A stretch of 64,000 bases of DNA from Streptomyces sp. NBC_01216 (GCF_035994945.1 NZ_CP108677.1:3844001-3908000), one strand, 5' to 3'; counted from the stretch's first letter, positions 15,687-24,604 are shown. Notes: a model not told the origin generated them from the sequence alone. A program made the numbers and translations.

Positions 15687-17327
15687 TCAGGGCCGTGGGA
15701 CGCGACCCGACGCGAGGCGATCGCCGATGGCCCGAAGGCCGGCGAGATCATGTACGTCGCCCGGTAGCGCGGCCACCTCGGCTACCGGTACCTCCGGGTG
15801 GAGCGCGGTGAAACGGTCACGCGTGCGCTGTTCGCGTGCGAGCACCTGCATCCGTTCGGCGTGCAGACGGAGCAGTCCTGCGGTCAGTTGCGGGATGTCC
15901 TGTGCGGCTACGGAGGGGGTGTGCGCGGGGTCGTACGGGTCGGCTGTGGGGGCAGCCTCGGGGTCCTGCGACGAACGTGCGGCGGCGGTGGCGATGTCTG
16001 ACGGCTCGGGGATGGTGGCGCGGGGGCCACGAACATCAGTCTTCCCGGACACCTGATCCACCATGCGCCCCTCGTCAAGATTTTCTGCGGCTGCCCGTGC
16101 CCGCCCGGCCGAAAGCCGGGCGGCGCCGCTGCCGTGCACGCGGTTCAGGACGAGCCCGGCGAGCGGCATCTCCTCGGCCGCCAGCCGCTCCACGAAGTAC
16201 GCGGCCTCGCGCAGCGCGTCCCGCTCGGGCGTGGCGACCACCAGGAAGGCCGTGCCAGGCGCCTGCAGGAGCTTGTACGTCGCGTCCGCCCGGGTCCGGA
16301 AGCCTCCGAACATCGTGTCCATGGCGGCCACGAAGGTCTGTACGTCCTTGAGGAACTGCCCCCCCAGCAGCTTGCCCAGAGTGCCGGTCATCATCGACAT
16401 GCCGACGTTGAGGAACTTCATGCCCGCCCGGCCGCCCATCTTCGCCGGTGCCATCAGCAGCTTGATGAACTTGCCGTCCAGGAAGGACCCCAGCCGTTTC
16501 GGGGCGTCCAGGAAGTCCAGCGCGGAGCGGGACGGCGGGGTGTCGACCACGATCAGGTCCCACTCCTCGCGCGCCCTCAACTGGCCGAGTTTCTCCATGG
16601 CCATGTACTCCTGCGTACCGGCGAACCCGGCGGACAGCGACTGGTAGAAGGGGTTCTCCAGGATCGCCCGCGCCCGGTCGGCGTCCGCGTGCGCCTCGAC
16701 GATCTCGTCGAAGGTGCGCTTCATGTCGAGCATCATCGCGTGCAACTGCCCGCTCTCCGCCCGCCGCCCGCCGGCCGGGCCGGAACCGCGCGTCGCCGTG
16801 CCGCGCGCGGGCCGGCTTCTGATGCCCTCGACCCGGCGGGGGATGTTGTCGAGCGAGTCGATTCCCATCGACTGGGCGAGCCGCCGGGCCGGGTCGATCG
16901 TCAGCACGACGACCTTCCGGCCGCGCTCGGCCGCCCGGACGCCCAGCGCCGCCGCCGTCGTCGTCTTGCCGACCCCGCCGGCGCCGCAGCAGACGATGAT
17001 CCGGGTCCCCGGGGCGTCGAGGAGCGGGTCCAGCGCGAGCGCGGGAACGGAGTCGAGTCCGTCACCGGGACGTCCCTCCTCCTCGCTCCCGACGGGCGGG
17101 ACCAGGCCCTCGCCGAAGCCCGAGGACACGAACTCGCCGTCCGTGGGGGGAACGTCCGGGACGACGACGTCGTCGTCGGGGGCGTTCGGGGTGGGCGCGT
17201 CCGCGGGAGGGGCGTGTGCGGCGGGGGCGTTCGTGCGGGAGGCGGCCCGCGCGGGCGCGTCCGCGGTGGCTCCGGACCCGGCCGCAGGAGCCATGGCCGT
17301 CTCCCCGGTCCGTGCGCTGTCCGTCAT
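15687..17327 (-). CDS. ArsA/Get3-like P-loop ATPase (second of pair)
   Basis: A 546-residue protein. The first ~100 residues are a low-complexity Ala/Pro/Asp-rich extension, followed by an ArsA-type ATPase domain with Walker A CGAGGVGKTTT (about 114-124), a switch motif TIDPARRLAQSMG, and VVDTPPSRSALDF (Walker B region). A second low-complexity insert occurs around residues 170-195 (RPARGTATRGSGPAGGRR). It starts by ATGA overlap with the preceding ATPase gene, so the two are coupled. No arsenite pump genes are nearby, so arsenic resistance is unlikely. The pair is conserved next to wblA in Streptomyces; its client is unknown. Confidence 0.88.
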   Translation of the reverse strand: MTDSARTGETAMAPAAGSGATADAPARAASRTNAPAAHAPPADAPTPNAPDDDVVVPDVPPTDGEFVSSGFGEGLVPPVGSEEEGRPGDGLDSVPALALDPLLDAPGTRIIVCCGAGGVGKTTTAAALGVRAAERGRKVVVLTIDPARRLAQSMGIDSLDNIPRRVEGIRSRPARGTATRGSGPAGGRRAESGQLHAMMLDMKRTFDEIVEAHADADRARAILENPFYQSLSAGFAGTQEYMAMEKLGQLRAREEWDLIVVDTPPSRSALDFLDAPKRLGSFLDGKFIKLLMAPAKMGGRAGMKFLNVGMSMMTGTLGKLLGGQFLKDVQTFVAAMDTMFGGFRTRADATYKLLQAPGTAFLVVATPERDALREAAYFVERLAAEEMPLAGLVLNRVHGSGAARLSAGRARAAAENLDEGRMVDQVSGKTDVRGPRATIPEPSDIATAAARSSQDPEAAPTADPYDPAHTPSVAAQDIPQLTAGLLRLHAERMQVLAREQRTRDRFTALHPEVPVAEVAALPGDVHDLAGLRAIGDRLASGRVPRP

Positions 17328-18286
17328 GCGCCCACCCCCTGTTTCCGCAGTTCCTTCGCCAGCCGGTAAAGGCCCGCGATGTCCGCCCCGTCCCCCAGGT
17401 AGGGCAGTTCGTACGTCGGCATGTCGAGCCCGATGAGGACCGTCCGCTGCGCGCGCTCCAGCTCCACCCGCTGGGCGTGCTCGGCCGCCTCCTCCAGGAG
17501 CGGTCCGACCAGCCGCTTCCCCCCGGGGACGCCGGCGGCGGCCAGGCTCGCCGCGATCGCGTCCCGGTGGTCGCCGGCCGCCGCCCGTACCGCCGCCTCG
17601 TCGAGGACGTGCGGGCGGACCATGTTGACGATCACCTGTCCCACCGGCAGTTCGGCCGCCCGCAGCTCCGCGATGCCGTCGGCGGTCTCCTGGACCGGCA
17701 TCTCCTCCAGCAGGGTCACCAGGTGCACGGCTGTCTCGGGAGACTTCAGCACGCGCATCACCGCCTGCGCCTGGTGGTGTATCGGGCCGATCCTGGCCAG
17801 CCCCGCCACCTCGTCGTTGACGTTGAGGAAGCGGGTGATCCGGCCGGTCGGGGGCGCGTCCATGACCACGTGGTCGTAGGTGTACGCGCCGTTCTTCTCC
17901 CGGCGCCGTACCGCCTCGCAGGCTTTGCCGGTCAGCAGTACGTCCCGCACGCCGGGCGCGATCGTCGTCGCGAAGTCGATGGCGCCGATCTTCTTCAGGG
18001 CACGGCCCGCGCCGCCCAGCTTGTAGAACATCTGCAGGTAGTCGAGGAGCGCGCGTTCGGCGTCGATGGCCAGCGCGAAGACCTCGCCGCCGCCGGGGGC
18101 GACGGCGATCTTGCGTTCCTCGTAGGGAAGTGCCTCCGTCTCGAAGACCTGTGCGATGCCCTGCCTGCCTTCGACCTCCACGAGGAGAGTCCGCTTGCCC
18201 TCGGTCGCGAGGGCGAGCGCGAGGGCGGCGGCGACCGTCGTCTTACCGGTACCGCCCTTGCCACTGACGACCTGGAGCCTGCTCAC
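17324..18286 (-). CDS. ArsA/Get3-like P-loop ATPase (first of pair)
   Basis: A 320-residue ATPase that begins almost directly with the Walker A motif (SGKGGTGKTTVAAALA, a deviant ArsA/MinD-type P-loop) and has VVMDAPPTGRITRFLNV as the Walker B region. Arsenic-binding cysteines of true ArsA are not evident. The GTG at 18286 (VSRLQVV) was chosen by similarity to the remembered S. coelicolor start; a GTG at 18304 would add six residues. It is the first gene of a two-gene operon and is divergent from the DUF4177/RidA genes. It probably forms a heterodimer with its partner. Confidence 0.88.
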   Translation of the reverse strand: MSRLQVVSGKGGTGKTTVAAALALALATEGKRTLLVEVEGRQGIAQVFETEALPYEERKIAVAPGGGEVFALAIDAERALLDYLQMFYKLGGAGRALKKIGAIDFATTIAPGVRDVLLTGKACEAVRRREKNGAYTYDHVVMDAPPTGRITRFLNVNDEVAGLARIGPIHHQAQAVMRVLKSPETAVHLVTLLEEMPVQETADGIAELRAAELPVGQVIVNMVRPHVLDEAAVRAAAGDHRDAIAASLAAAGVPGGKRLVGPLLEEAAEHAQRVELERAQRTVLIGLDMPTYELPYLGDGADIAGLYRLAKELRKQGVGA

Positions 18287-18357
18287 GTCTTCGAGCCTAA
18301 CCACTGGCGCGGCCGCCTAAGCAGGAGCCCGCCTGTGGCAACGGATACAGTCGGGCC

Positions 18358-18516
18358 ATGACCAAGTGGGAGTACGCGACGGTGCCGCTTCTGGTGCACG
18401 CGACGAAGCAGATTCTGGACACCTGGGGCGAGGACGGCTGGGAGCTCGTCCAGGTCGTGCCCGGGCCGAACAACCCCGAGCAGCTCGTGGCCTACCTGAA
18501 GAGGGAGAAGCAGTGA
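18358..18516 (+). CDS. DUF4177 small protein
   Basis: A 52-residue protein (MTKWEYATVPLL, then ILDTWGEDGWELVQVV) with the WEY and GWELV hallmarks of DUF4177. Function is unknown. The ATG at 18358 opens a unit whose stop overlaps the RidA start by GTGA. Confidence 0.88.
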   Translation: MTKWEYATVPLLVHATKQILDTWGEDGWELVQVVPGPNNPEQLVAYLKREKQ

Positions 18517-18998
18517 GCGGGGGCGTCGAGGCCAGGCTGGCCGAGCTGGGCCTGACGCTGCCGGAGGTGGTGCCTCCGCTGGCCGCTTACCAGCCCGCCG
18601 TGCGGTCCGGCGTGTACGTCCACACCTCGGGCCAGCTCCCGATGGTGGAGGGCAAGCTCCAGCTGACCGGCAAGGTCGGCGGTGAGGTCACCGCCGATGA
18701 GGCCAAGGAACTCGCGGCCGTATGCGCGCTGAACGCGCTCGCGGCCGTGAAGTCGGTCGCCGGCGACCTGGACCGGATCAAGCGGGTCGTGAAGGTCGTG
18801 GGCTTCGTCGCCTCCGCCCCCGACTTCACAGGTCAGCCGGGTGTCGTCAACGGTGCCAGCGAGCTGCTCGGCGCGGTCCTCGGCGACAAGGGTGTGCACG
18901 CCCGCAGCGCGGTCGGCGTGGCGGTGCTGCCGCTGGACGCCCCGGTCGAGGTCGAGGTCCAGGTGGAGCTCGAGCAAGACGGAGAGCCTGTCGGCTGA
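18513..18998 (+). CDS. RidA family protein (enamine/imine deaminase)
   Basis: A 161-residue member of the RidA/YjgF family, with QLPMVEGKLQLTGKVGG, the helical CALNALAAVKSVAGDLDRI and the terminal HARSAVGVAVLPLDAPVEV strand. RidA enzymes hydrolyse reactive enamines such as 2-aminoacrylate. The GTG at 18513 overlaps the preceding stop and follows GGGAG. This longer form (with an N-terminal extension before the fold) corresponds to the YjgH/RidA-subclass seen in actinomycetes. The exact substrate is uncertain. Confidence 0.9.
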   Translation: MSGGVEARLAELGLTLPEVVPPLAAYQPAVRSGVYVHTSGQLPMVEGKLQLTGKVGGEVTADEAKELAAVCALNALAAVKSVAGDLDRIKRVVKVVGFVASAPDFTGQPGVVNGASELLGAVLGDKGVHARSAVGVAVLPLDAPVEVEVQVELEQDGEPVG

Positions 18999-19105
18999 CC
19001 TTCGGCCGAGAGAAGGACGCGGCCCTCCGTGAACAGCCGGTTCCGCCCCGTCCGGGGGAGGAGCCGGCTCTCGAACATCCGGACCTCCCGGCATACCATC
19101 CGCCC

Positions 19106-19972
19106 ATGGCGAATGGTCAGTGGTACCCACCGGAATGGCCCGACCGCATCCGCGCCCTGGCCGCGGGCGAGCTCACCCCCGCGATGCCCAAACGGGCCGC
19201 CACGGTCCTGCTGCTGCGGGACGGGGACGGCGGGCCCAGCGTGCACATGCTGCGGCGGCGCGCCTCCATGGCCTTCGCGGGTGGCGCCTACGCCTATCCC
19301 GGCGGCGGTGTCGATCCGCGGGACGAGCACCCCGTGCGCTGGGCCGGACCGTCCCTGGAGTCCTGGGCCGCGCGGCTCGGCCTTCCCGACCCGGCACAGG
19401 CGCAGGCGGTGGTGTGCGCGGCCGTGCGGGAGACCTACGAGGAGTCGGGCGTGCTGCTCGCCGGCGAGACGGCCCGTTCGGTGGTCGGCGACACGACCGG
19501 CGACGACTGGGAGAAGGACCGGGAGGCCCTGGTCGCCCGCGCGTTGTCCTTCGCCGACTTCCTCGACCGGCGGGGCCTTGTGCTGCGTTCGGATCTGCTC
19601 GGCGCGTGGGCGCGCTGGATCACGCCGGAGTTCGAGCCCCGGCGCTATGACACGTGGTTCTTCGTCGCCGTGCTGCCGTCCGGCCAACGGACCCGCAACG
19701 CCTCGACGGAGGCGGACCGTACGGTCTGGATCCGCCCGGCGGAGGCCGCGGCGGGTTACGACCGGGGCGAGCTGACCATGATGCCGCCCACCATCTCCAC
19801 CCTCCGGGCCCTCGAACGCTTCGGGACGGCGGCCGACGCCCTCGCCGGGGCCGCGGGGCAGGACCTGGCGCCGGTGCTGGCGCAGGCGCGCCTGGACGGG
19901 GACGAGCTGATCCTGAGCTGGCCGGGTCACGACGAGTTCACCAAGCACATTCCCACGGGGGGCAGGGGATGA
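19106..19972 (+). CDS. NUDIX hydrolase with an inserted Nudix box (NUDT19-like)
   Basis: A 288-residue protein. The Nudix signature is split: GGAYAYPGGGVD (about residues 58-69) is separated by about 38 residues from VRETYEESGVLL, so there is an insertion of roughly 25 residues relative to the usual box. This layout is typical of the NUDT7/NUDT19 CoA-diphosphatase side of the family. It probably hydrolyses nucleoside diphosphate-linked compounds, possibly CoA derivatives. The stop overlaps the metallo-beta-lactamase start by ATGA, pointing to a joint function. Confidence 0.88.
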   Translation: MANGQWYPPEWPDRIRALAAGELTPAMPKRAATVLLLRDGDGGPSVHMLRRRASMAFAGGAYAYPGGGVDPRDEHPVRWAGPSLESWAARLGLPDPAQAQAVVCAAVRETYEESGVLLAGETARSVVGDTTGDDWEKDREALVARALSFADFLDRRGLVLRSDLLGAWARWITPEFEPRRYDTWFFVAVLPSGQRTRNASTEADRTVWIRPAEAAAGYDRGELTMMPPTISTLRALERFGTAADALAGAAGQDLAPVLAQARLDGDELILSWPGHDEFTKHIPTGGRG

Positions 19973-20799
19973 CCGGCGCAGCCGCGCTTCCCGGCCGGCC
20001 CCGGGGCGGTGTGCTGTCCGGTCCCGCGACCGCGCGCGCCGTGAACGTCCTCGCGCCGAACCCGTCCGTGATGACCCTCGACGGCACCAACACCTGGATC
20101 CTGTCCGAGCCGGGCTCCCCGCTCGCCGTCGTCGTGGACCCGGGACCGCTGGACGAGGGTCACCTCGGGAACGTCGTGGACACCGCGGAGAGGCTCGGCA
20201 AGCGGGTCGCGCTCACCCTGCTCACCCATGGTCATCCGGACCACGCGGAGGGCGCCGGCCGCTTCGCGGAGCTGACGGGGACCCAGGTGCGCTGCCTCGA
20301 CCCGGCGTTGCGGCTCGGTGAGGAGGGCCTTGCGGCCGGAGAGGTGGTCGAGGTCGGCGGACTGGAGCTGCGGGTGGTGCCGACGCCCGGACACACCTCC
20401 GACTCGCTCTGCTTCCACGTGCCCGCCGACCGGGCGGTGCTGACGGGCGACACGATCCTCGGGCGCGGCACGACGATGGTGGCTCACCCCGACGGGCGGC
20501 TCGGCGACTACCTCGACTCACTGCGGCGGCTGCGCTCGCTGACCGTCGACGACGGTGTCCACACGGTGCTGCCGGGGCACGGGCCGGTGCTCCAGGACGC
20601 CCAGGAGGCGGTGGAGTTCTATCTGGCCCACCGCGCCTCGCGTCTCGCCCAGGTCGAGACGGCGGTCGAGGGCGGCCACCGGACGTCCCCGGAGGTCGTC
20701 GCCCGTGTGTACGCCGACGTGGACCGCTCCCTGTGGCCCGCGGCCGAGCTGTCGGTACGGGCGCAGCTGGAGTACCTGCGGGAGCACGGCCTGATCTGA
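19969..20799 (+). CDS. Metallo-beta-lactamase-fold hydrolase (LACTB2-like)
   Basis: A 276-residue protein with the metal motif THGHPDHAEG (H-x-H-x-D-H), PTPGHTSDS, TGDTILG and PGHGP. The C-terminal ~80 residues (HRASRLAQVETA onward) form the helical tail found in LACTB2-type hydrolases, which act on RNA or thioesters instead of beta-lactams. It starts by ATGA overlap with the NUDIX gene, so the two enzymes are coexpressed. The physiological substrate is unknown. Confidence 0.9.
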   Translation: MTGAAALPGRPRGGVLSGPATARAVNVLAPNPSVMTLDGTNTWILSEPGSPLAVVVDPGPLDEGHLGNVVDTAERLGKRVALTLLTHGHPDHAEGAGRFAELTGTQVRCLDPALRLGEEGLAAGEVVEVGGLELRVVPTPGHTSDSLCFHVPADRAVLTGDTILGRGTTMVAHPDGRLGDYLDSLRRLRSLTVDDGVHTVLPGHGPVLQDAQEAVEFYLAHRASRLAQVETAVEGGHRTSPEVVARVYADVDRSLWPAAELSVRAQLEYLREHGLI

Positions 20800-20944
20800 C
20801 CGGCCGTCCTGACACCCCCCTGGCCGGTCTCCCGTGCCGGCGGTCCGGGCGCCCTGGGCCCCGCGGTGCGCACCCCCGAGAAGCGGACCTTTTGGCCTGT
20901 GCTTTACGCTCCGCTTACTTGTGACCGTTTGATTCGGGGGAAAC

Positions 20945-21829
20945 GTGTTCGTCCTGTCGATCCTGCTGTTCATCACCGCGGTGGTCCTCTTCTTCGTCGC
21001 CCGCGCCAACGCCTCGGGAGGGCTGAGACTCGGGGCGCTGGGCGCGCTGATCGCCGGTGTCCTCTCACTGTTCGGTTCCACCCTCTATGTCGTGAGCGCC
21101 TACGAGGTCGGCGTCCCGGTCGTCTTCGGCAAGGTGGGGGCGCCGATGACCTCGGGCATGCACCTGACGTCGCCGTTCACGAGCGTCACGACCTTCTCCA
21201 CCCGCCCCGTCGACCTCAACCTCTCCGACAAGGACGTGGTGGAGGTCCGTTCCTCGCAGGGTGGCGTCATGTACGCCGAGGTGACCGTGAAGTGGGCGGT
21301 GACCCCGGCCAAGTCCGTCGAGCTCTACCGGCTCGCGGGCAGCGAGGACGCCATCCAGCAGCGGCTGGTCTACCCCGACAGCCGGGAGATCGTCCGCAAC
21401 GTCTTCGCCCGCTACACGAGTGAGCAGGGCTACGCCAGCGACCGCGAGAAGATCAACGCCGAGATCGGCACGCTGATCAAGGAGCGGCTCGCTCCGCGCG
21501 GCATCGCTGTCACCGCGGTCAACCTGCGCAACGTGAAGCCCTCGGACGCCCTCCAGGGTCAGATCGACCGCAAGATCCAGCAGCAGCAGGCGACCGAGCG
21601 GGCGACCGAGGCCGCCCGCACGGCCAAGGCGGAGGCCGACCGGCGCCGTATCGAGGCCGAGGGCATCGCCCGCGCCAACAAGATCCTCAACGATTCGCTG
21701 ACGGACAAGGTCCTGGCGAACCAGTGCATCGACGCCTACAAGGAGGCCGCGGCGAAGAACCCGGTCTACGCGGTGCCGTGCGGTGGCGGCAGCGGAAGCC
21801 CGCTGATCGTGGACGGTACGAAGCGCTGA
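20945..21829 (+). CDS. SPFH/prohibitin-like membrane protein
   Basis: A 294-residue protein with two N-terminal hydrophobic segments (about residues 2-20 and 32-52), an SPFH domain (YEVGVPVVFGKVGAPMTSG to about residue 200) and a coiled coil rich in Gln/Arg/Ala (QQQATERATEAARTAKAEADRR). SPFH proteins form ring-like membrane scaffolds. The GTG start follows GGGGGAAAC. It is a single-gene unit. The specific partner is unknown; no NfeD-type or protease gene is adjacent. Confidence 0.88.
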   Translation: MFVLSILLFITAVVLFFVARANASGGLRLGALGALIAGVLSLFGSTLYVVSAYEVGVPVVFGKVGAPMTSGMHLTSPFTSVTTFSTRPVDLNLSDKDVVEVRSSQGGVMYAEVTVKWAVTPAKSVELYRLAGSEDAIQQRLVYPDSREIVRNVFARYTSEQGYASDREKINAEIGTLIKERLAPRGIAVTAVNLRNVKPSDALQGQIDRKIQQQQATERATEAARTAKAEADRRRIEAEGIARANKILNDSLTDKVLANQCIDAYKEAAAKNPVYAVPCGGGSGSPLIVDGTKR

Positions 21830-21841
21830 GCGCGGACACGC

Positions 21842-21871
21842 GGAAGGGCCGCCCACCAGGGCGGCCCTTCC
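21842..21871. terminator. Bidirectional terminator between the SPFH gene and crp
   Basis: GGAAGGGCCGCCC and its complement form a 13-base perfect stem with an ACCA loop between two convergent stops. Confidence 0.85.
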
Positions 21872-21884
21872 CGTGCGTGCGGCA

Positions 21885-22559
21885 CTAGCGCGAGCGCTTC
21901 GCGAGCCGCTCCACGTCGAGGAGGATCACGGCGCGGGCCTCGAGGCGCAGCCAGCCGCGTTGGGCGAAGTCCGCCAGGGCTTTGTTGACCGTCTCGCGGG
22001 AGGCGCCGACCAGCTGGGCGAGCTCCTCCTGCGTCAGGTCGTGGACGACGTGGATGCCCTCCTCCGACTGCACGCCGAAGCGGCGCGACAGGTCGAGGAG
22101 CGCGCGGGCGACACGGCCCGGCACATCCGAGAACACCAGGTCGGACATCTGGTCGTTGGTCTTGCGGAGCCGGCGGGCGACGGCGCGCAGCAGCGCGGTG
22201 GCCACCTCGGGGCGGGCGTTCAGCCAGGGCTGGAGGTCGCCGTGGCCCAGACCCAGCAGTTTGACCTCGGTCAGCGCCGTCGCCGTCGCGGTGCGCGGGC
22301 CCGGGTCGAAGAGGGACAGTTCGCCGATGAGCTCGCCGGGGCCGAGGACGGCCAGCATGTTCTCGCGCCCGTCGGGCGAGGTCCGGTGGAGCTTCACCTT
22401 GCCTTCGGTGACCACGTACAGGCGGTCGCCGGGGTCGCCCTCGTGGAAGAGCGCGTCGCCACGGGCGAGCGTCGCCTCACTCATCGAGGCGCGCAGCTCC
22501 GCGGCCTGCTCGTCATCGAGCGCCGCGAAGAGCGGGGCGCGCCGCAGAACGTCGTCCAC
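21885..22559 (-). CDS. crp: Cyclic-AMP receptor protein family regulator Crp
   Basis: A 224-residue Crp/Fnr regulator: cyclic nucleotide-binding domain (about residues 10-125, with GELIGELSLFDPGPRTAT as the phosphate-binding cassette) and a winged helix-turn-helix (TQEELAQLVGASRETVNKAL). It agrees from memory with S. coelicolor Crp (SCO3571), a global regulator of germination and antibiotic production. The GTG at 22559 follows GGAGAG at good spacing, and MDDVLRRAP is the expected beginning. A candidate Crp site lies 65 bases upstream, suggesting autoregulation. Confidence 0.95.
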   Translation of the reverse strand: MDDVLRRAPLFAALDDEQAAELRASMSEATLARGDALFHEGDPGDRLYVVTEGKVKLHRTSPDGRENMLAVLGPGELIGELSLFDPGPRTATATALTEVKLLGLGHGDLQPWLNARPEVATALLRAVARRLRKTNDQMSDLVFSDVPGRVARALLDLSRRFGVQSEEGIHVVHDLTQEELAQLVGASRETVNKALADFAQRGWLRLEARAVILLDVERLAKRSR

Positions 22560-22623
22560 GAATTCTCTCCTTGTCGACCTGCTCAGGGGACGGTGCATCC
22601 CCATGATGCCGCACCGGAAAACA

Positions 22624-22637
22624 GTGCGATCGATCAC
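22624..22637. promoter_or_regulatory. Candidate Crp-binding site
   Basis: GTGCGATCGATCAC fits GTG-N6-GNCAC (Streptomyces Crp motif as I recall it) with one mismatch, 65 bases upstream of the crp start. Confidence 0.4.
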
Positions 22638-22861
22638 AAGGGTCCTACACAAGTCTGACCTACCGGCGCGCCCGGTCGTGCTCCAGGGGGCTGAATTCCC
22701 CAACTCGCCGCCGGGATCGCGGGACCGACGGCCCTGGACAGAGCGCCCGGTGGATGTGATTCCGCTGTGGGCGAACAGTCGTCGGTGAGCGAGGCGAAGC
22801 GTGCAAATCGCATGTCTCCGCCGTTCCGGCCCTGGTCCGGGTGCCCTCCCGGTGCCCGCCC

Positions 22862-22896
22862 GGCGGCCCTCCCGGGCGTGCACCGGGAGGGCCGCC
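22862..22896. repeat. Perfect 14-base hairpin upstream of nth
   Basis: GGCGGCCCTCCCGG pairs with CCGGGAGGGCCGCC across a 7-base loop, 74 bases before the nth start. No T-run follows. It lies between divergent genes, so it is not an ordinary gene-end terminator; it may be a leader structure or end a short RNA. Confidence 0.65.
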
Positions 22897-22969
22897 AGGA
22901 GCCCCGGGGCACCCCGGCCGCACTCCGGTCGGCCGTACACCGCTGCGCCGTCCGGCGTAGCCTTCGGGC

Positions 22970-23788
22970 ATGGCAGAGAGCAACGTCCGCACGGCGAAGC
23001 CGAAGAAGGCCGCCGCCAAACCCGAGTCACGACTCGCGATGGTCCGCCGGGCCCGGAAGATCAACCGGGAGCTCGCCGAGGTCTATCCCTACGCCCACCC
23101 CGAGCTGGACTTCCGCAATCCGTTCGAGCTGCTCGTCGCCACGGTCCTCTCCGCCCAGACCACCGACCTGCGGGTCAACCAGACCACCCCCGCGCTCTTC
23201 GCGAAGTACCCGACACCCGAGGACCTGGCCGCGGCCGTCCCCGAGGAGGTCGAGGAGCTGATCCGGCCCACCGGCTTCTTCCGTGCCAAGACCAAGTCGA
23301 TCATGGGGCTCGCCGCCGCCCTCAGGGACGACTTCGGGGGGGAGGTCCCCGGGCGCCTCGACGACCTGGTGAAACTTCCCGGCGTGGGCCGCAAGACCGC
23401 CTTCGTCGTCCTCGGCAATGCCTACGGTGTCCCCGGCATCACCGTCGACACCCATTTCATGAGGCTCGCCCGCCGTTGGAAGTGGACCGAGCAGGAGGAC
23501 CCGGTCAAGATCGAGGCGGAGATCGCCGGGATCTTCCCGAAGAGCGAGTGGACGATGCTCTCGCACCGGGTGATCTTCCACGGCCGCCGCATCTGCCACG
23601 CGCGCAAGCCCGCCTGCGGCGCCTGCCCGATCGCCCCGCTCTGCCCGGCCTACGGAGAGGGCGAGACCGACCCCGAGAAGGCCCGCAAGCTGCTCAAGTA
23701 CGAGAAGGGCGGCTACCCCGGCCAGCGACTGAACCCGCCCCCGGACTATCCGGGCATGCCCGCGCCGCCGCTCGGAGCCGGCGCGTGA
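22970..23788 (+). CDS. nth: Endonuclease III (DNA glycosylase/AP lyase)
   Basis: A 272-residue base-excision repair enzyme. It has the helix-hairpin-helix LPGVGRKT (about 136-143) with catalytic Lys about 142 and Asp about 160 (ITVDTH), and the 4Fe-4S cluster cysteines in C-x6-C-x2-C-x5-C ([17 protein letters not shown]). It removes oxidised pyrimidines and nicks the abasic site. A Lys/Ala-rich N-terminal extension (about 20 residues) and a Pro-rich C-terminal tail are added to the E. coli-size core. It leads a run with the CoA pyrophosphatase and MarP-like genes. Confidence 0.96.
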   Translation: MAESNVRTAKPKKAAAKPESRLAMVRRARKINRELAEVYPYAHPELDFRNPFELLVATVLSAQTTDLRVNQTTPALFAKYPTPEDLAAAVPEEVEELIRPTGFFRAKTKSIMGLAAALRDDFGGEVPGRLDDLVKLPGVGRKTAFVVLGNAYGVPGITVDTHFMRLARRWKWTEQEDPVKIEAEIAGIFPKSEWTMLSHRVIFHGRRICHARKPACGACPIAPLCPAYGEGETDPEKARKLLKYEKGGYPGQRLNPPPDYPGMPAPPLGAGA

Positions 23789-23835
23789 GGGAACGAACCC
23801 ACACGTCGATCGCGTTGTGAACCACGGGGGTGCCT

Positions 23836-24558
23836 ATGACGCGCACGGAAGAAGACAGGGAATCGGTCCACGGCGGGGAGCACGGTCCCGCGACGGCGGG
23901 CCTCCTTCGCGCTGACGGCCTGCCCGACTGGCTCGCCCCGGTCGACCGGATGGCCCGCGGCATCCGTCCCGAACAGCTCAGCCGCTTCCTGCCGCCCAAG
24001 ACCGGCGGCCGCCAGTCCGCCGTCCTGATCCTGCTCGGGGAGGGCGACCGCGGTCCCGAACTGCTCCTGATGGAACGCGCCGGCAGTCTGCGTTCCCATC
24101 CGGGGCAGCCCTCCTTTCCCGGTGGCGCACTCGATCCCGAGGACGGTGACCCAGCCGACGGCGGCCCGCTGCGGGCCGCGCTGCGCGAGGCCGAGGAGGA
24201 GACCGGGCTCGACCCCGCGGGCGTCCAGCTCTTCGGGATGCTGCCCCGGCTCTACATTCCGGTCAGCGGATTCGTCGTGACCCCGGTCCTCGGCTGGTGG
24301 CGCACCCCCACCCCGGTCGGCGTGGTCGACCCCGCGGAGACCGCCCGGGTCTTCACCGTCCCCGTGGCGGATCTCACGGACCCCGCCCATCGCGCCACCG
24401 CCGTCCATCCCAGCGGCCACCAAGGCCCCGCGTTCCTCGTCGCATCCGCTCTGGTCTGGGGTTTCACCGCCGGAGTGATCGATCGCCTGCTTCACTACGC
24501 GGGCTGGGAGCGTCCATGGGACCGGGCCAAGCAGGTCCCACTCGACTGGCGCTCATGA
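23836..24558 (+). CDS. NUDIX hydrolase, CoA pyrophosphatase family
   Basis: A 240-residue protein with the UPF0035 signature LRSHPGQPSFPGG and the Nudix core LREAEEETGL (about residues 118-127), with the extra residues between the Gly and the RE-x2-EE that are typical of CoA pyrophosphatases. It should cleave CoA or acyl-CoA to phosphopantetheine and 3',5'-ADP. The ATG at 23836 is preceded by GGGGG; the in-frame GTG at 23830 is the alternative. It lies between nth and the MarP-like gene and is probably cotranscribed with them. Confidence 0.92.
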   Translation: MTRTEEDRESVHGGEHGPATAGLLRADGLPDWLAPVDRMARGIRPEQLSRFLPPKTGGRQSAVLILLGEGDRGPELLLMERAGSLRSHPGQPSFPGGALDPEDGDPADGGPLRAALREAEEETGLDPAGVQLFGMLPRLYIPVSGFVVTPVLGWWRTPTPVGVVDPAETARVFTVPVADLTDPAHRATAVHPSGHQGPAFLVASALVWGFTAGVIDRLLHYAGWERPWDRAKQVPLDWRS

Positions 24559-24604
24559 CAGGCTGACCCAGGCGACCGAAGACGAATCTGCGAGGCAATT
24601 GACG

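Larger units (their letters stand above)
22560..22969. other. Divergent intergenic region between crp and nth
   Basis: About 410 bases. It holds a candidate Crp site (22624-22637) and a strong hairpin (22862-22896). A very short plus-strand frame (22750-22788) is not supported. Confidence 0.5.
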
